From Microlunatus speluncae (lineage in GTDB: Bacteria; Actinomycetota; Actinomycetes; Propionibacteriales; Propionibacteriaceae): 64,000 nt of DNA. Below the pieces are notes generated by a model. The model worked only from the letters and a program-made list of their open reading frames with translations. It searched no databases and had not been told where the DNA came from. The stretch covers positions 124,001 through 188,000 of the forward strand of contig NZ_VKCZ01000005.1 of the NCBI RefSeq assembly GCF_009299835.1, in the 5' to 3' direction. The position numbers and the translations under genes are program-made. Below are positions 25,720 through 35,350 of this stretch, one piece after another; the stretch's first letter is position 1, and each line of letters opens with the position of its first letter.

Positions 25720-26865
25720 ATGAGCGAACCGGAGGCCCGCCCGACGAGCGGGCCACAGGGCCGCTCGCTCAGCGTCGTCCTGGCCGGCGGCGGTAGTGCC
25801 GGCCACACGTCACCCCTGATCGCCACCGCCGAAGAACTGCGGCGTCAGGCGCCGGAGGCGCAACTCACCGCGATCGGCACCGAGCGCGGCCTGGAGACGA
25901 CGGTGATCCCCGCGGCCGGACTGCCGCTGGAACTGATCCCGCCGGTGCCGATGCCGCGCCGGCCCGGCCTCGATCTGATCAAGGTCCCGGTCCGGCTGAA
26001 CCGCGCGATTTCGGCCGCCGCCGACGTGCTGCGGTCGAAACAGGCCTCGGTGCTGCTCGGCTTCGGCGGCTACGTCTCCACCCCGGCCTATCTGGCGGCG
26101 CGCCGGCTCGGACTGCCGATCGTGATCCATGAAGGCAACATCGTGCCCGGCCTGGCCAACAAGCTGGCGGCGCGGTTCACCGACCACGTCTACACGTCCT
26201 TCCCGGCCACCCCGCTGCCGCACGCCCAGTGCATCGGGCTGCCGCTGCGCCGCGCCATCACCGAGCTCGACCGGGCCGGCCGGCGCGACGACGCCCGGAA
26301 GGAGTTCGACCTCGCGCCCGATCAGCCGACGCTGTTGGTCAGCGGCGGTTCGCAGGGCGCGGCCAGCATCAACCGGGCCGTGATCGAATCGGTGGACGAC
26401 CTGCTCCGGGCCGGCATCCAGGTGCTGCACGCGCTCGGCCCGAAGAACGTCACCGCCGAGACGGTGCGCCGGACCGACCCGGACACCGGTGCCGTCTACG
26501 CGCCGCTGGCGTACGTGGAGCGGATGGAGCTCGCCTACGCGGCGGCGGACCTGATGCTCGGCCGGTGCGGCGCGAACACGGTGATGGAGACGTCCGCGAT
26601 CGGGCTGCCGGCCGTCTACGTGCCGTACCCGGTGGGCAACGGCGAGCAGCGCCGGAACGCGGCCGGCGTGGTCGAGGCCGGCGGCGGCGAACTGCTCGAG
26701 GACGCCGACTGCACCCCGGAATGGGCCCGGGCCCGGATCCCGGAGTTGATCTTGGACCCGGAACGGCTGACCCGGATGTCGGCCGCCAGTCGTGACGTCG
26801 GCCGCACCGACGCCGCCGCCGATCTTGCCGCTCGAACCCTGGAGGTAGCACAGTCATGGGCTTGA
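25720..26865 (+). CDS. murG: UDP-GlcNAc--undecaprenyl-PP-MurNAc-pentapeptide GlcNAc transferase MurG
   Basis: A 381-residue peripheral membrane GT-B glycosyltransferase that converts lipid I to lipid II. It has the N-terminal G-loop LAGGGSAGHTSPLIAT, the HEGN motif in VIHEGNIVPG, SGGSQGAASIN, and the UDP-binding RCGANTVMETSAIGLPAVYVP (shown in part). It starts 10 bp after ftsW and overlaps murC by 10 bp. Confidence 0.94.
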   Translation: MSEPEARPTSGPQGRSLSVVLAGGGSAGHTSPLIATAEELRRQAPEAQLTAIGTERGLETTVIPAAGLPLELIPPVPMPRRPGLDLIKVPVRLNRAISAAADVLRSKQASVLLGFGGYVSTPAYLAARRLGLPIVIHEGNIVPGLANKLAARFTDHVYTSFPATPLPHAQCIGLPLRRAITELDRAGRRDDARKEFDLAPDQPTLLVSGGSQGAASINRAVIESVDDLLRAGIQVLHALGPKNVTAETVRRTDPDTGAVYAPLAYVERMELAYAAADLMLGRCGANTVMETSAIGLPAVYVPYPVGNGEQRRNAAGVVEAGGGELLEDADCTPEWARARIPELILDPERLTRMSAASRDVGRTDAAADLAARTLEVAQSWA

Positions 26866-28307
26866 TCACGCCGACCGAACTGATCGGTGTCGAGCAACTC
26901 CCGCCGGTCCATTTCATCGCCATCGGCGGCTCCGGGATGAACGGGATCGCCTCGGCCTTCCTCGACCTCGGCTACGAGGTCAGCGGCAGCGACCGGCAGG
27001 ACTCGGGATACCTGCAGGCGTTGACCAAACGCGGCGCCCGGACCTACGTCGGACACGCGGCCGAGCAGCTCGGCGACGCCAGGACGGTGATCGCGTCGTC
27101 GGCGATCCGGGAGGACAACCCGGAGCTGGCCGAGGCGCGGGCGCGGGGCTTGCGGGTGCTGCACCGCAGTGAGGCGCTGGGTTCGCTGATGCTCGGCCGG
27201 CGCGGGGTCGCGGTCGCCGGCACCCACGGCAAGACCACGACCACGGCGATGATCGCCCGGGTGCTGACCGAGGTCGGGGCTGACCCGTCCTATCTGATCG
27301 GCGGCTCGTTCCTCGGCAGCAAGACCGGCGGCCACATCGGCTCCGGCGACGCGATGGTGGTCGAGGCCGACGAGAGTGACGGCTCGTTCCTGCAGTACCC
27401 GGCCGAGGTCGCCGTGGTGACCAACGTCGATCCCGATCACCTGACCAACTGGGGCACCCCGGCGGCCTACGCGGACGGTTTCGTCCGGTTCGCCACCAAG
27501 CCGGAGCTGAAGCTGCTGGTGGTCAGCGCCGACGATCCGGGCGCGGTCGAGCTGGTCAAGACGATCTCCACCCGGACGTCCCCTGAGCTCGTCGAAGGGG
27601 CGGCGGCGCCGGAGATCATCACCTTCGGACTGAGCGAGACCGCCGACCTGCGGCTGACCGACCTGGAGCTGGCCGGCGGCGGCTCGACCTTCACGCTGAC
27701 CGACACCCGGCGCGGCACCGGCGGCCAGGTGCGGCTGACCGTGCCGGCCCGCTACAACGCGCTGAACGCCGCCGCGACCTACGCGGTGGCGACGTATCTC
27801 GGCGGCGACGACGCGGCCGTACGGGCGGCGCTCGGCCAGTTCGGCGGCACCCACCGCCGGTTCGAACTGATCGGGACCGTGAACGACGTCCGGGTCTACG
27901 ACGACTATTCGCATCACCCGACCGAGGTGGCCAACATGCTCACCGCGGCTCGGCCGGCGGCCGGCGACGGCCGGGTGGTGATCTGTTTCCAGCCGCACCT
28001 CTACACCCGCACTCGAGACTTCTGGCGCGAGTTCGCGGCCGCCCTGGAGGTCGCCGACGAGGTGATCGTGATGGACGTCTGCGGTGATCGGGAGGACCCG
28101 ATCGAGGGAATCACGGGTGCCCTGGTCGCCGACGCGATCCGGCCCGGCACGGCCACCGTCACCTATCAACCGGTGTGGGACGAGGCGGCGCCGACCGTGG
28201 CCGGGATCGCCCGCCCCGGCGATGTCGTGGTGACCGTCGGCTGCGGCGACGTGACCAAGGTCGCTCCCAAGATCGTCGACGAACTGCGCCGCCGGTACGG
28301 GAGCTGA
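26856..28307 (+). CDS. murC: UDP-N-acetylmuramate--L-alanine ligase MurC
   Basis: A 483-residue Mur ligase that adds the first stem residue. It has HFIAIGGSGMNGIA, P-loop VAGTHGKTTTTAMIARVL, ADESDGSFLQY, NVDPDHLTNWG and YDDYSHHPTEV. An in-frame TSPELVEG near residues 241-248 is encoded by a copy of the dispersed CCCTGAGCTCGTCGAAGGG repeat; it falls in the central domain between strands, where a surface loop would tolerate it. The start overlaps murG. Confidence 0.94.
   Translation: MGLITPTELIGVEQLPPVHFIAIGGSGMNGIASAFLDLGYEVSGSDRQDSGYLQALTKRGARTYVGHAAEQLGDARTVIASSAIREDNPELAEARARGLRVLHRSEALGSLMLGRRGVAVAGTHGKTTTTAMIARVLTEVGADPSYLIGGSFLGSKTGGHIGSGDAMVVEADESDGSFLQYPAEVAVVTNVDPDHLTNWGTPAAYADGFVRFATKPELKLLVVSADDPGAVELVKTISTRTSPELVEGAAAPEIITFGLSETADLRLTDLELAGGGSTFTLTDTRRGTGGQVRLTVPARYNALNAAATYAVATYLGGDDAAVRAALGQFGGTHRRFELIGTVNDVRVYDDYSHHPTEVANMLTAARPAAGDGRVVICFQPHLYTRTRDFWREFAAALEVADEVIVMDVCGDREDPIEGITGALVADAIRPGTATVTYQPVWDEAAPTVAGIARPGDVVVTVGCGDVTKVAPKIVDELRRRYGS
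27581..27599 (+). repeat. CCTGAGCCTGTCGAAGG dispersed repeat, copy 2, inside murC
   Basis: CCCTGAGCTCGTCGAAGGG; it differs from the mraY-murD copy by two adjacent bases. It is read in frame as SPELVEG in MurC. Confidence 0.7.
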
Positions 28308-28328
28308 CGTGAGCCACCCGGGGACGCG

Positions 28329-29063
28329 ATGAACCGCACGGCGACGGCGGGCCGGCCGACGACGTCCCGGGCCGGCAGCGCGTCCCTGCTCTACCGGCGC
28401 CGCCGCCGGCGCTGGCCGTTCGTGCTGATCGGGCTGCTGGTGCTCGCGCTGGCCGGTGGGGCCGTCTGGCTGGTCGGGTTCTCCAGCGTGCTCGGCACCA
28501 AGCAGGTCGAGGTGCGCGGCATCACGGTGGTGGCCGAGGCCGACGTGCTCGCCGCGGCCGACGTGCCGCTCGATCAGCCGCTGGCCCGGCAGGACATCGA
28601 CGGCATCGCCGGCCGGGTGGCGGAGCTGACGCCGGTCGAGTCGGTCGAGGTGACCCGGCAGTATCCGGACACGGTCGTGATCATGGTGCGCGAACGCACC
28701 GCGGTGATCGCGGTCGACGACGGCGACGCGTACCTGCTGCTGGATCGGCACGGCGTGCCGTACCGCCGGATCGCCAAGCTCCCGGCCGGTGTCGTGCTCG
28801 CCGAACTGAACGCCGGCAACACCCGGCTGGCCGAGCAGGTCGGCCTGGTCGCGGCCGCGCTGCCCGCGGCGCTGCGGAAGCGGGTCGAGGTGATCACGGC
28901 GACCAATGAGAGCTCGATCGAGCTCGAGCTGACCGACGGCGACCGGGTGATCTGGGGGACCGCGGACGAGTCCGCGCTGAAGGCCACCGTGCTGGTGAAA
29001 CTGCTGGAGCGGAAGGGCAAGGTCTACAACGTCTCCGCGCCGCACCACCCGGCGATCCGCTGA
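28329..29063 (+). CDS. ftsQ: FtsQ cell-division protein
   Basis: A 244-residue bitopic protein: an Arg-rich cytoplasmic N-terminus (YRRRRRRWPF), one membrane helix (about residues 33-53), a POTRA domain starting KQVEVRGITVVAEADV, and the FtsQ/DivIB beta domain with RYPDT-like QYPDTVVIMVRERTAV. It recruits FtsL/FtsB to the divisome. It ends 250 bp before ftsZ. Confidence 0.9.
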   Translation: MNRTATAGRPTTSRAGSASLLYRRRRRRWPFVLIGLLVLALAGGAVWLVGFSSVLGTKQVEVRGITVVAEADVLAAADVPLDQPLARQDIDGIAGRVAELTPVESVEVTRQYPDTVVIMVRERTAVIAVDDGDAYLLLDRHGVPYRRIAKLPAGVVLAELNAGNTRLAEQVGLVAAALPAALRKRVEVITATNESSIELELTDGDRVIWGTADESALKATVLVKLLERKGKVYNVSAPHHPAIR

Positions 29064-29313
29064 ACCCTCGATCCGCGATCGGGGCGCGATCATCGGAGCG
29101 CGCCGGCAAACTCGCGTAAAGCTGAGGTTCAGGTGGAGGGAATTCCGGCTGTTTGGCGTGTCTAGGTGGGGGTGATGGACGCTGCCGGTGACGACCTCTT
29201 AGCCTTGCCGGAACGCCTGGTCTAACTCTCGATCGCTTCCCAAGGTCAAGACTTGGCAACAACCTGGGTGAGCAGGGTCCAGTAGTCATTGAGCAGGAAA
29301 GAGGCGGAGGTTC
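29064..29313 (+). promoter_or_regulatory. ftsZ leader/promoter region
   Basis: A 250-bp gap, the longest inside the dcw run after rsmH. It is less GC-rich and contains a small hairpin (CCAAG-N7-CTTGG near 29240). Known actinobacteria carry dedicated ftsZ promoters here; individual -35/-10 boxes could not be fixed by eye. Confidence 0.35.
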
Positions 29314-30603
29314 GTGGTTTCTGCGTCAACGAATTACGTGGCCGTGATCAAGGTTGTCGGCGTCGGGGGCGGCGGGGTCAACGCAGTCAACCGGATGATC
29401 GAAGCCGGATTACGGGGAGTCGAGTTCATCGCGGTCAACACTGACGCGCAGGCGTTGCTGATGAGCGACGCCGATGTGAAGCTCGACATCGGGCGGGATC
29501 TGACCCGCGGGCTCGGTGCCGGCGCTGATCCGGAGAAGGGCAAGCAGGCTGCCGAGGATCACGCCCAGGACATCGAAGAGGCGCTGAAGGGCGCCGACAT
29601 GGTCTTCGTCACGGCCGGTGAGGGCGGCGGTACGGGCACCGGCGGCGCGCCCGTCGTGGCCCGGGTCGCCCGCGCGATGGGCGCGCTGACGATCGGAGTG
29701 GTCACCCGGCCGTTCGCCTTCGAGGGCAAGCGTCGCTCGGTGCAGGCCGAGGACGGGATCGCCAACCTCCGCGAGGAGGTCGACACGCTGATCGTGATCC
29801 CGAACGACAAGCTGCTGTCGATGATGGACAACCAGCAGATCGCGATCCTGGACGCCTTCCGGCAGGCCGATCAGGTGCTGCTGCAGGGCGTCTCCGGCAT
29901 CACCGAGTTGATCACCACGCCCGGTTTGATCAACCTCGACTTCGCCGATGTGAAGTCGGTCATGTCCAACGCCGGCTCGGCGTTGATGGGCATCGGTTCG
30001 GCGCGCGGTGAGGACCGGGCCCGGGCCGCCGCCGACATGGCGGTCTCCTCACCGCTGCTGGAAGCGAGCATCGAGGGCGCGCACGGCGTGCTGATCTCGA
30101 TCGCCGGCGGTTCCGACCTCGGCCTGTTCGAGGTGTCGGCCGCGGCCACGCTGATCCAGGAGTCGGCGCACGAGGAAGCCAACATCATCTTCGGCACCGT
30201 GATCGACGACGCGCTCGGCGACGAGGTGCGGGTCACCGTGATCGCAGCCGGCTTCGAAGGCGGCGAGCCGCCGCGCCGGCAGCAGGGGATCAGCCGGCAG
30301 CCCGGCCTGTCCCGGTCGCAGCAGCAGGCCCAGCCGCAACCGGGGCAGCAGTCGCAGCCGCCGGCCCCGCAGCAGCAGCCGGTCAACCACCAGCGGCAGC
30401 CCGACGGCGGGGCGCCGAGGCAGCCGGCGCCGGCGCAGCAGCCCGGCCAGCGTGCGCCCGGTGCGCCGTCCCAGCAGCCGGTGCCGGTGCCGCAGAACGG
30501 CCCGAGCGCCCGGCCGAATCACCAGCCGAGTCAGCCGCCGGTCCGACCGGCCCCGCAGCCTCCGGCCGACGACGATCTGGACGTCCCGGACTTCCTGAAA
30601 TAG
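29314..30603 (+). CDS. ftsZ: Cell-division GTPase FtsZ
   Basis: A 429-residue tubulin homologue that forms the Z-ring. It has [14 protein letters not shown], the GTP-binding signature [10 protein letters not shown] near residue 108, and [11 protein letters not shown] in the T7 loop. The last 10 residues [10 protein letters not shown] are the conserved SepF-binding tip, joined by a long Gln/Pro-rich linker (about residues 315-415). GGCGG is a few bases upstream of the GTG. Confidence 0.96.
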   Translation: MVSASTNYVAVIKVVGVGGGGVNAVNRMIEAGLRGVEFIAVNTDAQALLMSDADVKLDIGRDLTRGLGAGADPEKGKQAAEDHAQDIEEALKGADMVFVTAGEGGGTGTGGAPVVARVARAMGALTIGVVTRPFAFEGKRRSVQAEDGIANLREEVDTLIVIPNDKLLSMMDNQQIAILDAFRQADQVLLQGVSGITELITTPGLINLDFADVKSVMSNAGSALMGIGSARGEDRARAAADMAVSSPLLEASIEGAHGVLISIAGGSDLGLFEVSAAATLIQESAHEEANIIFGTVIDDALGDEVRVTVIAAGFEGGEPPRRQQGISRQPGLSRSQQQAQPQPGQQSQPPAPQQQPVNHQRQPDGGAPRQPAPAQQPGQRAPGAPSQQPVPVPQNGPSARPNHQPSQPPVRPAPQPPADDDLDVPDFLK

Positions 30604-30753
30604 ACGGTGACCACGGGATCACCGGCGATAACGCCGACGCGACACGGGTTCGAGGTTCGCGGCCTGGGAGTTCTTCGCCGGTAATGTCGATACCGTCCCG
30701 AGACGGACCCATGTATATCGGCGTATGAGGGATCGACGTGTGAGGGCGGTCAG

Positions 30754-31278
30754 ATGGCGGACAGGTTGAAGCGAGCGGCTGCATGGCTCGGGCTGGTCAC
30801 CGACGACCGGTATTCCGAGTACGACGACCAGCCCGGGCAGGACGAGCCCACCGCCGGCGTGCCGACCGAGGCGAGCCGGCCCGAGGACTCCAAGGTGACC
30901 AACCTGGAGACCAAGCGGCCGGCTCCGACCGTGGTCTCGGCCACCGCCACGGCACCGCAGCCGGCCGCCCCGCGGCCGTCCGTCGCGCCCCGGCCCGCCG
31001 ACATCTCCCGCATCATCACCGTGCACCCGCGCACGTTCAACGAGGCCAGGACGATCGGCGAGCACTTCCGTGACGGCGTGCCGGTGATCATGAACCTGAC
31101 CGAGATGGACGACAGCGACGCGCGGCGGCTGGTGGACTTCGCGGCGGGCCTGATTTTTGCGGTCCGTGGCAGTATCGATCGCGTGACCAGCAAGGTGTTC
31201 CTGCTGTCGCCGCCGAACATCAATGTGACGGCGGAGGACAAGGAACGCATCGCGGGCGGGTTTTTCAACCAGAGTTGA
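30754..31278 (+). CDS. sepF: Cell-division protein SepF
   Basis: A 174-residue protein with the N-terminal amphipathic membrane anchor ([13 protein letters not shown]), a Pro/Ala linker and the SepF core from about residue 85 ([49 protein letters not shown]). It tethers FtsZ to the membrane in actinobacteria. It follows ftsZ by 150 bp; pgeF and yggS, usually between them, are missing. Confidence 0.93.
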   Translation: MADRLKRAAAWLGLVTDDRYSEYDDQPGQDEPTAGVPTEASRPEDSKVTNLETKRPAPTVVSATATAPQPAAPRPSVAPRPADISRIITVHPRTFNEARTIGEHFRDGVPVIMNLTEMDDSDARRLVDFAAGLIFAVRGSIDRVTSKVFLLSPPNINVTAEDKERIAGGFFNQS

Positions 31279-31379
31279 CCGGGGGTCGGTTCAGGCCGGG
31301 CCGCGGTGCTCGGGGACGGGAGCCGGCACGATAGTCTGAGGTCACGACCTGGTCGGATGTCGAAACGAACGCGAGGCAC

Positions 31380-31685
31380 GTGGCTCAGATGGTCATCATC
31401 GGTCTCATCATCAACTTTGTCCTGTGGCTGTTCCTGATGGTTCTGTTCGCCCGGATGATCCTGTCCTGGGTGCCGGTGCTGGTTCGTGACTGGGAGCCAC
31501 GGGGGGCCATGTTGGTGGTCGCCGAGGGCATCTATTCGATCACCGACCCGCCACTGCGGCTGCTGCGCAAGGTGCTGCGCCCGGTCCGGATCGGCTCGAT
31601 GATGCTGGACTTGGCATTCATCGGGTTGGCAATCGCGGTGAGCATATTGATGAGGATCAACGCACTGGTGTTCTTCAGCAGTTGA
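31380..31685 (+). CDS. YggT-family membrane protein
   Basis: A 101-residue integral membrane protein with two hydrophobic segments (residues 5-30 and 75-98) and the YggT hallmark ITDPPLRLLRKVLRPVRIG between them. Its role is unclear; the family sits between sepF and divIVA in actinobacteria. GTG 31380 is used, with ATG 31389 an alternative. A TAGTCT hexamer at about 31335 may be its promoter. Confidence 0.85.
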   Translation: MAQMVIIGLIINFVLWLFLMVLFARMILSWVPVLVRDWEPRGAMLVVAEGIYSITDPPLRLLRKVLRPVRIGSMMLDLAFIGLAIAVSILMRINALVFFSS

Positions 31686-31791
31686 GTCTGGCTCATCGCC
31701 GGATGTGTGCATTAGGCTCGAATTCGGTACGGTAAGGCAGATGGGTAACGGACGCATCACGGTTCCGAGTTCCGATTGTTTGAGGTGAACG

Positions 31792-32631
31792 ATGACGCTG
31801 TCGCTGGACGATGTGCGCAACAAGCGCTTCCGGATGGCCCGCAAGTCGGGGTACGAAGTCCTGGAGGTCGATGAGTTTGTCGACGAGGTCGAAGAGGCCT
31901 TTGCGCAGCTGATCGAGGAGAACAAGAACCTCAAGAAGCAGGTCGAGTCACTGCGGTCCGCGCCAGTTCAGGACAGCGGTCCCGTCGACACGACGATGCT
32001 GCAACCGGCCGCGATGCCGCAGCACGACGGGAAGCAGACCCTCGTCGTCTCCACCGGCAAGGAGGCCAGCGCCGCCGTCGTGCGCCTGGTCGAGTTGTCG
32101 ACGGAGCAGGCGGAGCGGCTGACGGCCGAGGCCGAGGAGGACGCGAACCGGATCCGCGAGGAGGCCAACCGGTCCGCCCACCAGGTGACGACCGACGCCC
32201 GGACGCGAGCCGAGCGGGTCGAGTCCGAGGCCCGGGTGAACGCCGAACGGGTGCAGTCCGACGCCACCTCCCGGGCGGCTCAGCTCGACCGCGAGATCGA
32301 GCAGCGCCGGATCGACATGTTCAGCGAGCTCGAGCGTCAGCGCGACCTGCTGAGCACCTCGGTCCGCGAGCTGCGGAACTTCGAGGCGAACTTCCGCAGC
32401 AACCTGACCGGCCAGCTGCGGCGGCACATCGACACCCTCGAGGCGTCGCGCGCCGAACCGCACGACACGCCGCAGGTGGTGCGCGATCTGGACGACAAGC
32501 CCGAGCGCGGCTCCCGGGACAACAGCCAGCGCAATGGCGTCTACGGCTCCGACAACGATTCGCCGACACTCGGCGGCGGATCGGCCAGTGACACGCCTCG
32601 ACTGGACGCCCTGCTCGGCGACCAGCGCTGA
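31792..32631 (+). CDS. wag31: DivIVA/Wag31 polar-growth scaffold
   Basis: A 279-residue coiled-coil protein that marks curved poles and organises tip growth. The N-terminal lipid-binding domain has LDDVRNKRFRMARKSGYE and DEFVDEVEEAF; a Pro/Gln/Asp-rich spacer (about residues 65-90) separates it from a long coiled coil (residues 95-215) and an acidic C-terminal tail. GAGGTG precedes the ATG. It closes the cluster. Confidence 0.93.
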   Translation: MTLSLDDVRNKRFRMARKSGYEVLEVDEFVDEVEEAFAQLIEENKNLKKQVESLRSAPVQDSGPVDTTMLQPAAMPQHDGKQTLVVSTGKEASAAVVRLVELSTEQAERLTAEAEEDANRIREEANRSAHQVTTDARTRAERVESEARVNAERVQSDATSRAAQLDREIEQRRIDMFSELERQRDLLSTSVRELRNFEANFRSNLTGQLRRHIDTLEASRAEPHDTPQVVRDLDDKPERGSRDNSQRNGVYGSDNDSPTLGGGSASDTPRLDALLGDQR

Positions 32632-32667
32632 TCATCGGCACCGCCTGACCGTCGTCCGAACCGGACC

Positions 32668-32694
32668 GAGCCCCGCACCCACGGTGCGGGGCTC
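32668..32694 (+). terminator. Terminator hairpin after divIVA
   Basis: A perfect 12-bp stem, GAGCCCCGCACC and GGTGCGGGGCTC, with a 3-nt loop, 36 bp after the divIVA stop. It likely ends the dcw transcript. Confidence 0.75.
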
Positions 32695-32889
32695 AGTCAC
32701 GTTACGCCCTAGAACCGGGGCGCCGCCGACGTTCCTGAGAGCGTTCGAATCTTCCGCTCCAAGATTCGGGAAAACGGTGACGAAACGCCATCTCATCGTT
32801 GAAGATAGAGCGAATCGCCCCTACTCTCCTTGGGTCACTGCTACCCGGAGACTCCGGACGACACCGCAATACCCCGAAGGGGGGATCCG

Positions 32890-33765
32890 ATGAGTACTGC
32901 CAAGAAGTCCTCGGCGAAGAAGCCGCCGGCCACGGGCGGGCGGTCATCGGGTTCGGCGTCGACCGGATCGCGTTCCAGTTCCGCGGGATCGAACGCACCG
33001 AAGGCAGCAGCTTCGAAGGGATCACGGTCGAAGCGGGTCGACACCACCCCGGCGACCCCGGCCGTGCAGAAACGGGCAGCCAAGTCGGCAGCCAAGCCGA
33101 CGACGAAGACCGGCCCGACCGCGAAGCGGTCGAGCTCGCCGGCGCCGACCGCGAAGCGATCCTCCGGGACCGCCAAGCGGACGCCGGCGAAGCGGGCCCC
33201 GAGTCCATCGACGCCGCGTCGGTCGACTCAGTCTCGTCCAGCCCCAGCGACCAAGAAACGGCCAGACACCGGCCGCACTGCCTCGACCACCAACCCGGCC
33301 GAAACAGCCCAGACCCCTCGGAGCGACACCATGCACAGCGACGCCGCACCTGCCGTCAAACCCGTCAAGCCTTCCTCGCTCCCGGTCCGGGAGGGCGAGG
33401 ACCCCTGGACCAAGGCCGAGCTGGACGAGGTGAAGGAGACCCTCGAAGCGGACATCGAGCGGTTCGCCGAACAGCTCGCCGCCTCCAACGCCGAGTTGGT
33501 CGGCATGCTCCGCGACGGCGCCGAAGGCGCCGGCCGCGATCCGGCCGATGTCGGCTCCGCCAACTTCGAGCGGGACGCCGAGATGTCCCTGGTGAACAAC
33601 GCCTCGGAGATGCTGGAGCAGTCCCGGCTGGCCCTGCGGCACATCGAGCAGGGCAGCTATGGCAGCTGCGACAATTGCGGCAACCCGATCGGCAAGGGGC
33701 GACTGCTCGCCTTCCCGCGGGCCACCCTGTGTGTCACCTGCAAGCAACGCGAGGAACGGCGATAA
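32890..33765 (+). CDS. TraR/DksA-family zinc-finger protein with long basic N-terminus
   Basis: A 291-residue protein. The C-terminal part is a DksA-like coiled coil followed by a zinc finger with Cys260, Cys263, Cys281 and Cys284 (CDNC...CVTC). The first 150 residues are a Lys/Ala/Ser/Thr/Pro tract (AKKSSAKKPP, SAAKPTTKTG) resembling histone-H1-like tails and likely binding nucleic acid. DksA-like proteins act on the RNA polymerase secondary channel. The ATG at 32890 has GGGGGG 6 nt upstream. It directly precedes lspA, an order common in actinobacteria. Confidence 0.85.
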   Translation: MSTAKKSSAKKPPATGGRSSGSASTGSRSSSAGSNAPKAAASKGSRSKRVDTTPATPAVQKRAAKSAAKPTTKTGPTAKRSSSPAPTAKRSSGTAKRTPAKRAPSPSTPRRSTQSRPAPATKKRPDTGRTASTTNPAETAQTPRSDTMHSDAAPAVKPVKPSSLPVREGEDPWTKAELDEVKETLEADIERFAEQLAASNAELVGMLRDGAEGAGRDPADVGSANFERDAEMSLVNNASEMLEQSRLALRHIEQGSYGSCDNCGNPIGKGRLLAFPRATLCVTCKQREERR

Positions 33766-33809
33766 CCGAGAATCCGGCGGACCGGGACGAGTCCCGGCCG
33801 CGAACCAGT

Positions 33810-34373
33810 TTGCTGCGACTCCGGCTGCTCTATGCTGCCGTCGCCGTGGCGGGGGTCACGCTGGACGTGATCACCAAGACGATGGCGGTCCGTTGGCTGG
33901 ATCCGGGCGACCCGGTCCAGCTGCTCGGCGGTCTGCTGCGGCTGCAGTTGGTCCGCAATCCCGGGGCCGCGTTCAGCCTCGGCGAGAACTTCACCCCGGT
34001 CTTCGCCGTCCTGTCGGCCTGCGTGCTGGCGGTGGTGGTGATCTTCCTCGCCCGGCGGGTCGGCCACACCGGCTGGGCGGTGGCGCTCGGCCTGGTGTCG
34101 GCCGGGGTGGCCGGCAATCTGATCGACCGGATCTTCCGGGAGCCCGGGGTGCTGCACGGCCACGTGGTCGACTTCCTGCAGCTGCCGTACTGGCCGATCT
34201 TCAACGTCGCCGACATGTGCATCACCGGCGCGGCGATCTTGATCATCGTCCTCTCGGTGATCAAGAACATCGGCCTGGACGGGAAACGGCTGGCCCCGAC
34301 CCGGCGGTCGGGCGACGACCAGGCGGCGCGGGACGCGCCCCGCGAGCCGGGCCCGGCGAGCACCGAACGGTGA
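33810..34373 (+). CDS. lspA: Lipoprotein signal peptidase LspA
   Basis: At least 187 residues with four membrane segments. Catalytic aspartates are in [11 protein letters not shown] and [26 protein letters not shown] is also diagnostic. The start is uncertain: TTG 33810 has no ribosome site and truncates the usual hydrophilic leader. An in-frame ATA at 33762 lies 6 nt after AGGA and overlaps the previous stop (ATAA), and an in-frame GTG at 33729 also exists. The enzyme cleaves prolipoprotein signal peptides such as those of the two lipoproteins in this window. Confidence 0.85.
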   Translation: MLRLRLLYAAVAVAGVTLDVITKTMAVRWLDPGDPVQLLGGLLRLQLVRNPGAAFSLGENFTPVFAVLSACVLAVVVIFLARRVGHTGWAVALGLVSAGVAGNLIDRIFREPGVLHGHVVDFLQLPYWPIFNVADMCITGAAILIIVLSVIKNIGLDGKRLAPTRRSGDDQAARDAPREPGPASTER

Positions 34374-34380
34374 GCTCCGG

Positions 34381-35307
34381 GTGAGTGACACCCGGGTGAT
34401 GCTGATCCCGGACGGGCTGGACGGCGAACGGCTGGACGCCGCCGTGGCCCGGATGCTCGGCCTGTCCCGCAGCCGGATCGCCGGCCTGATCGACCAGGGC
34501 CGGGTCGCACTCGACGGCAAGGCGGCGCAGAAGTCCGACCGGGTCCGGGCGCACGCGATGCTCGAGGTCGAGTTGGAGGACGACCGGGCCGAGGCCCAGG
34601 TGGTGCCGCAGACCGTGGCCGGCCTGAGGATCGTGCACGACGACGACGACATCGTGGTGATCGACAAGCCGGTCGGCGTCGCCGCCCATCCGAGCGTCGG
34701 TTGGTCCGGCCCCTCGGTGCTCGGCCATCTCGCCGGCGCCGGCTTCCGGATCACCACCTCCGGGGTGCCGGAGCGGCAGGGGATCGTGCAGCGACTCGAC
34801 GTCGGCACCTCCGGGCTGATGGTGGTCGCGAAGAGTGAGCACGCGTACACGATGCTGAAGCGGGCGTTCCGTTCCCGGACGGTGGACAAGACGTACCACA
34901 CGCTGGTGCAGGGCCACCCCGACCCGTTCCACGGCACGATCGAGGCGCCGATCGGCCGGCATCCGACGGCCGACTACAAGATGGCGATCATGGACGGTGG
35001 CCGGCACAGCACCACCCACTACACGACCCTCGAGGCCTTCGTCGGCGCCACCCTGCTCGAGGTGAAGCTGGAGACCGGCCGGACCCACCAGATCCGGGTC
35101 CATATGGCGGCGATCAAGCATCCCTGCGTCGGCGATCCGATGTACGGCGCGAATCCGGCGCTGGCGGCCCGGCTCGGCCTCGACCGGCAGTGGCTGCACG
35201 CGGTCCGGCTCGGCTTCACCCACCCGCGATCCCAGGAATACGTCAGCTTCGAGTCCGATTACCCCGAGGATCTGGCGCACGCCCTCGAGCTCGTCCGGGC
35301 CGGCTGA
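34381..35307 (+). CDS. RluD-type 23S rRNA pseudouridine synthase
   Basis: A 308-residue protein with an N-terminal S4 RNA-binding domain ([17 protein letters not shown]) and a pseudouridine synthase domain. The catalytic aspartate is Asp140 in [38 protein letters not shown] follows in the same order as in RluA/RluC/RluD enzymes (shown in part). The usual HRLD is QRLD here. It starts 7 bp after lspA and is probably co-transcribed. Confidence 0.9.
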   Translation: MSDTRVMLIPDGLDGERLDAAVARMLGLSRSRIAGLIDQGRVALDGKAAQKSDRVRAHAMLEVELEDDRAEAQVVPQTVAGLRIVHDDDDIVVIDKPVGVAAHPSVGWSGPSVLGHLAGAGFRITTSGVPERQGIVQRLDVGTSGLMVVAKSEHAYTMLKRAFRSRTVDKTYHTLVQGHPDPFHGTIEAPIGRHPTADYKMAIMDGGRHSTTHYTTLEAFVGATLLEVKLETGRTHQIRVHMAAIKHPCVGDPMYGANPALAARLGLDRQWLHAVRLGFTHPRSQEYVSFESDYPEDLAHALELVRAG

Positions 35308-35338
35308 GACCCCGAATTCCGTGCGGCCCGGAGTTCGC

Positions 35339-35344
35339 TAGTGT
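35339..35344 (+). promoter_or_regulatory. -10 element of leaderless promoter for pyk
   Basis: TAGTGT is followed by 6 bp and GTG 35351, with no ribosome site. Confidence 0.45.
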
Positions 35345-35350
35345 CGATCC

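Noticed and set aside
32799..33728. Long upstream extension of lspA through the DksA-like gene
   Set aside because: It is the alternate frame of the Lys/Ala/Ser-rich DksA-like gene and has no LspA-like content before about 33760.
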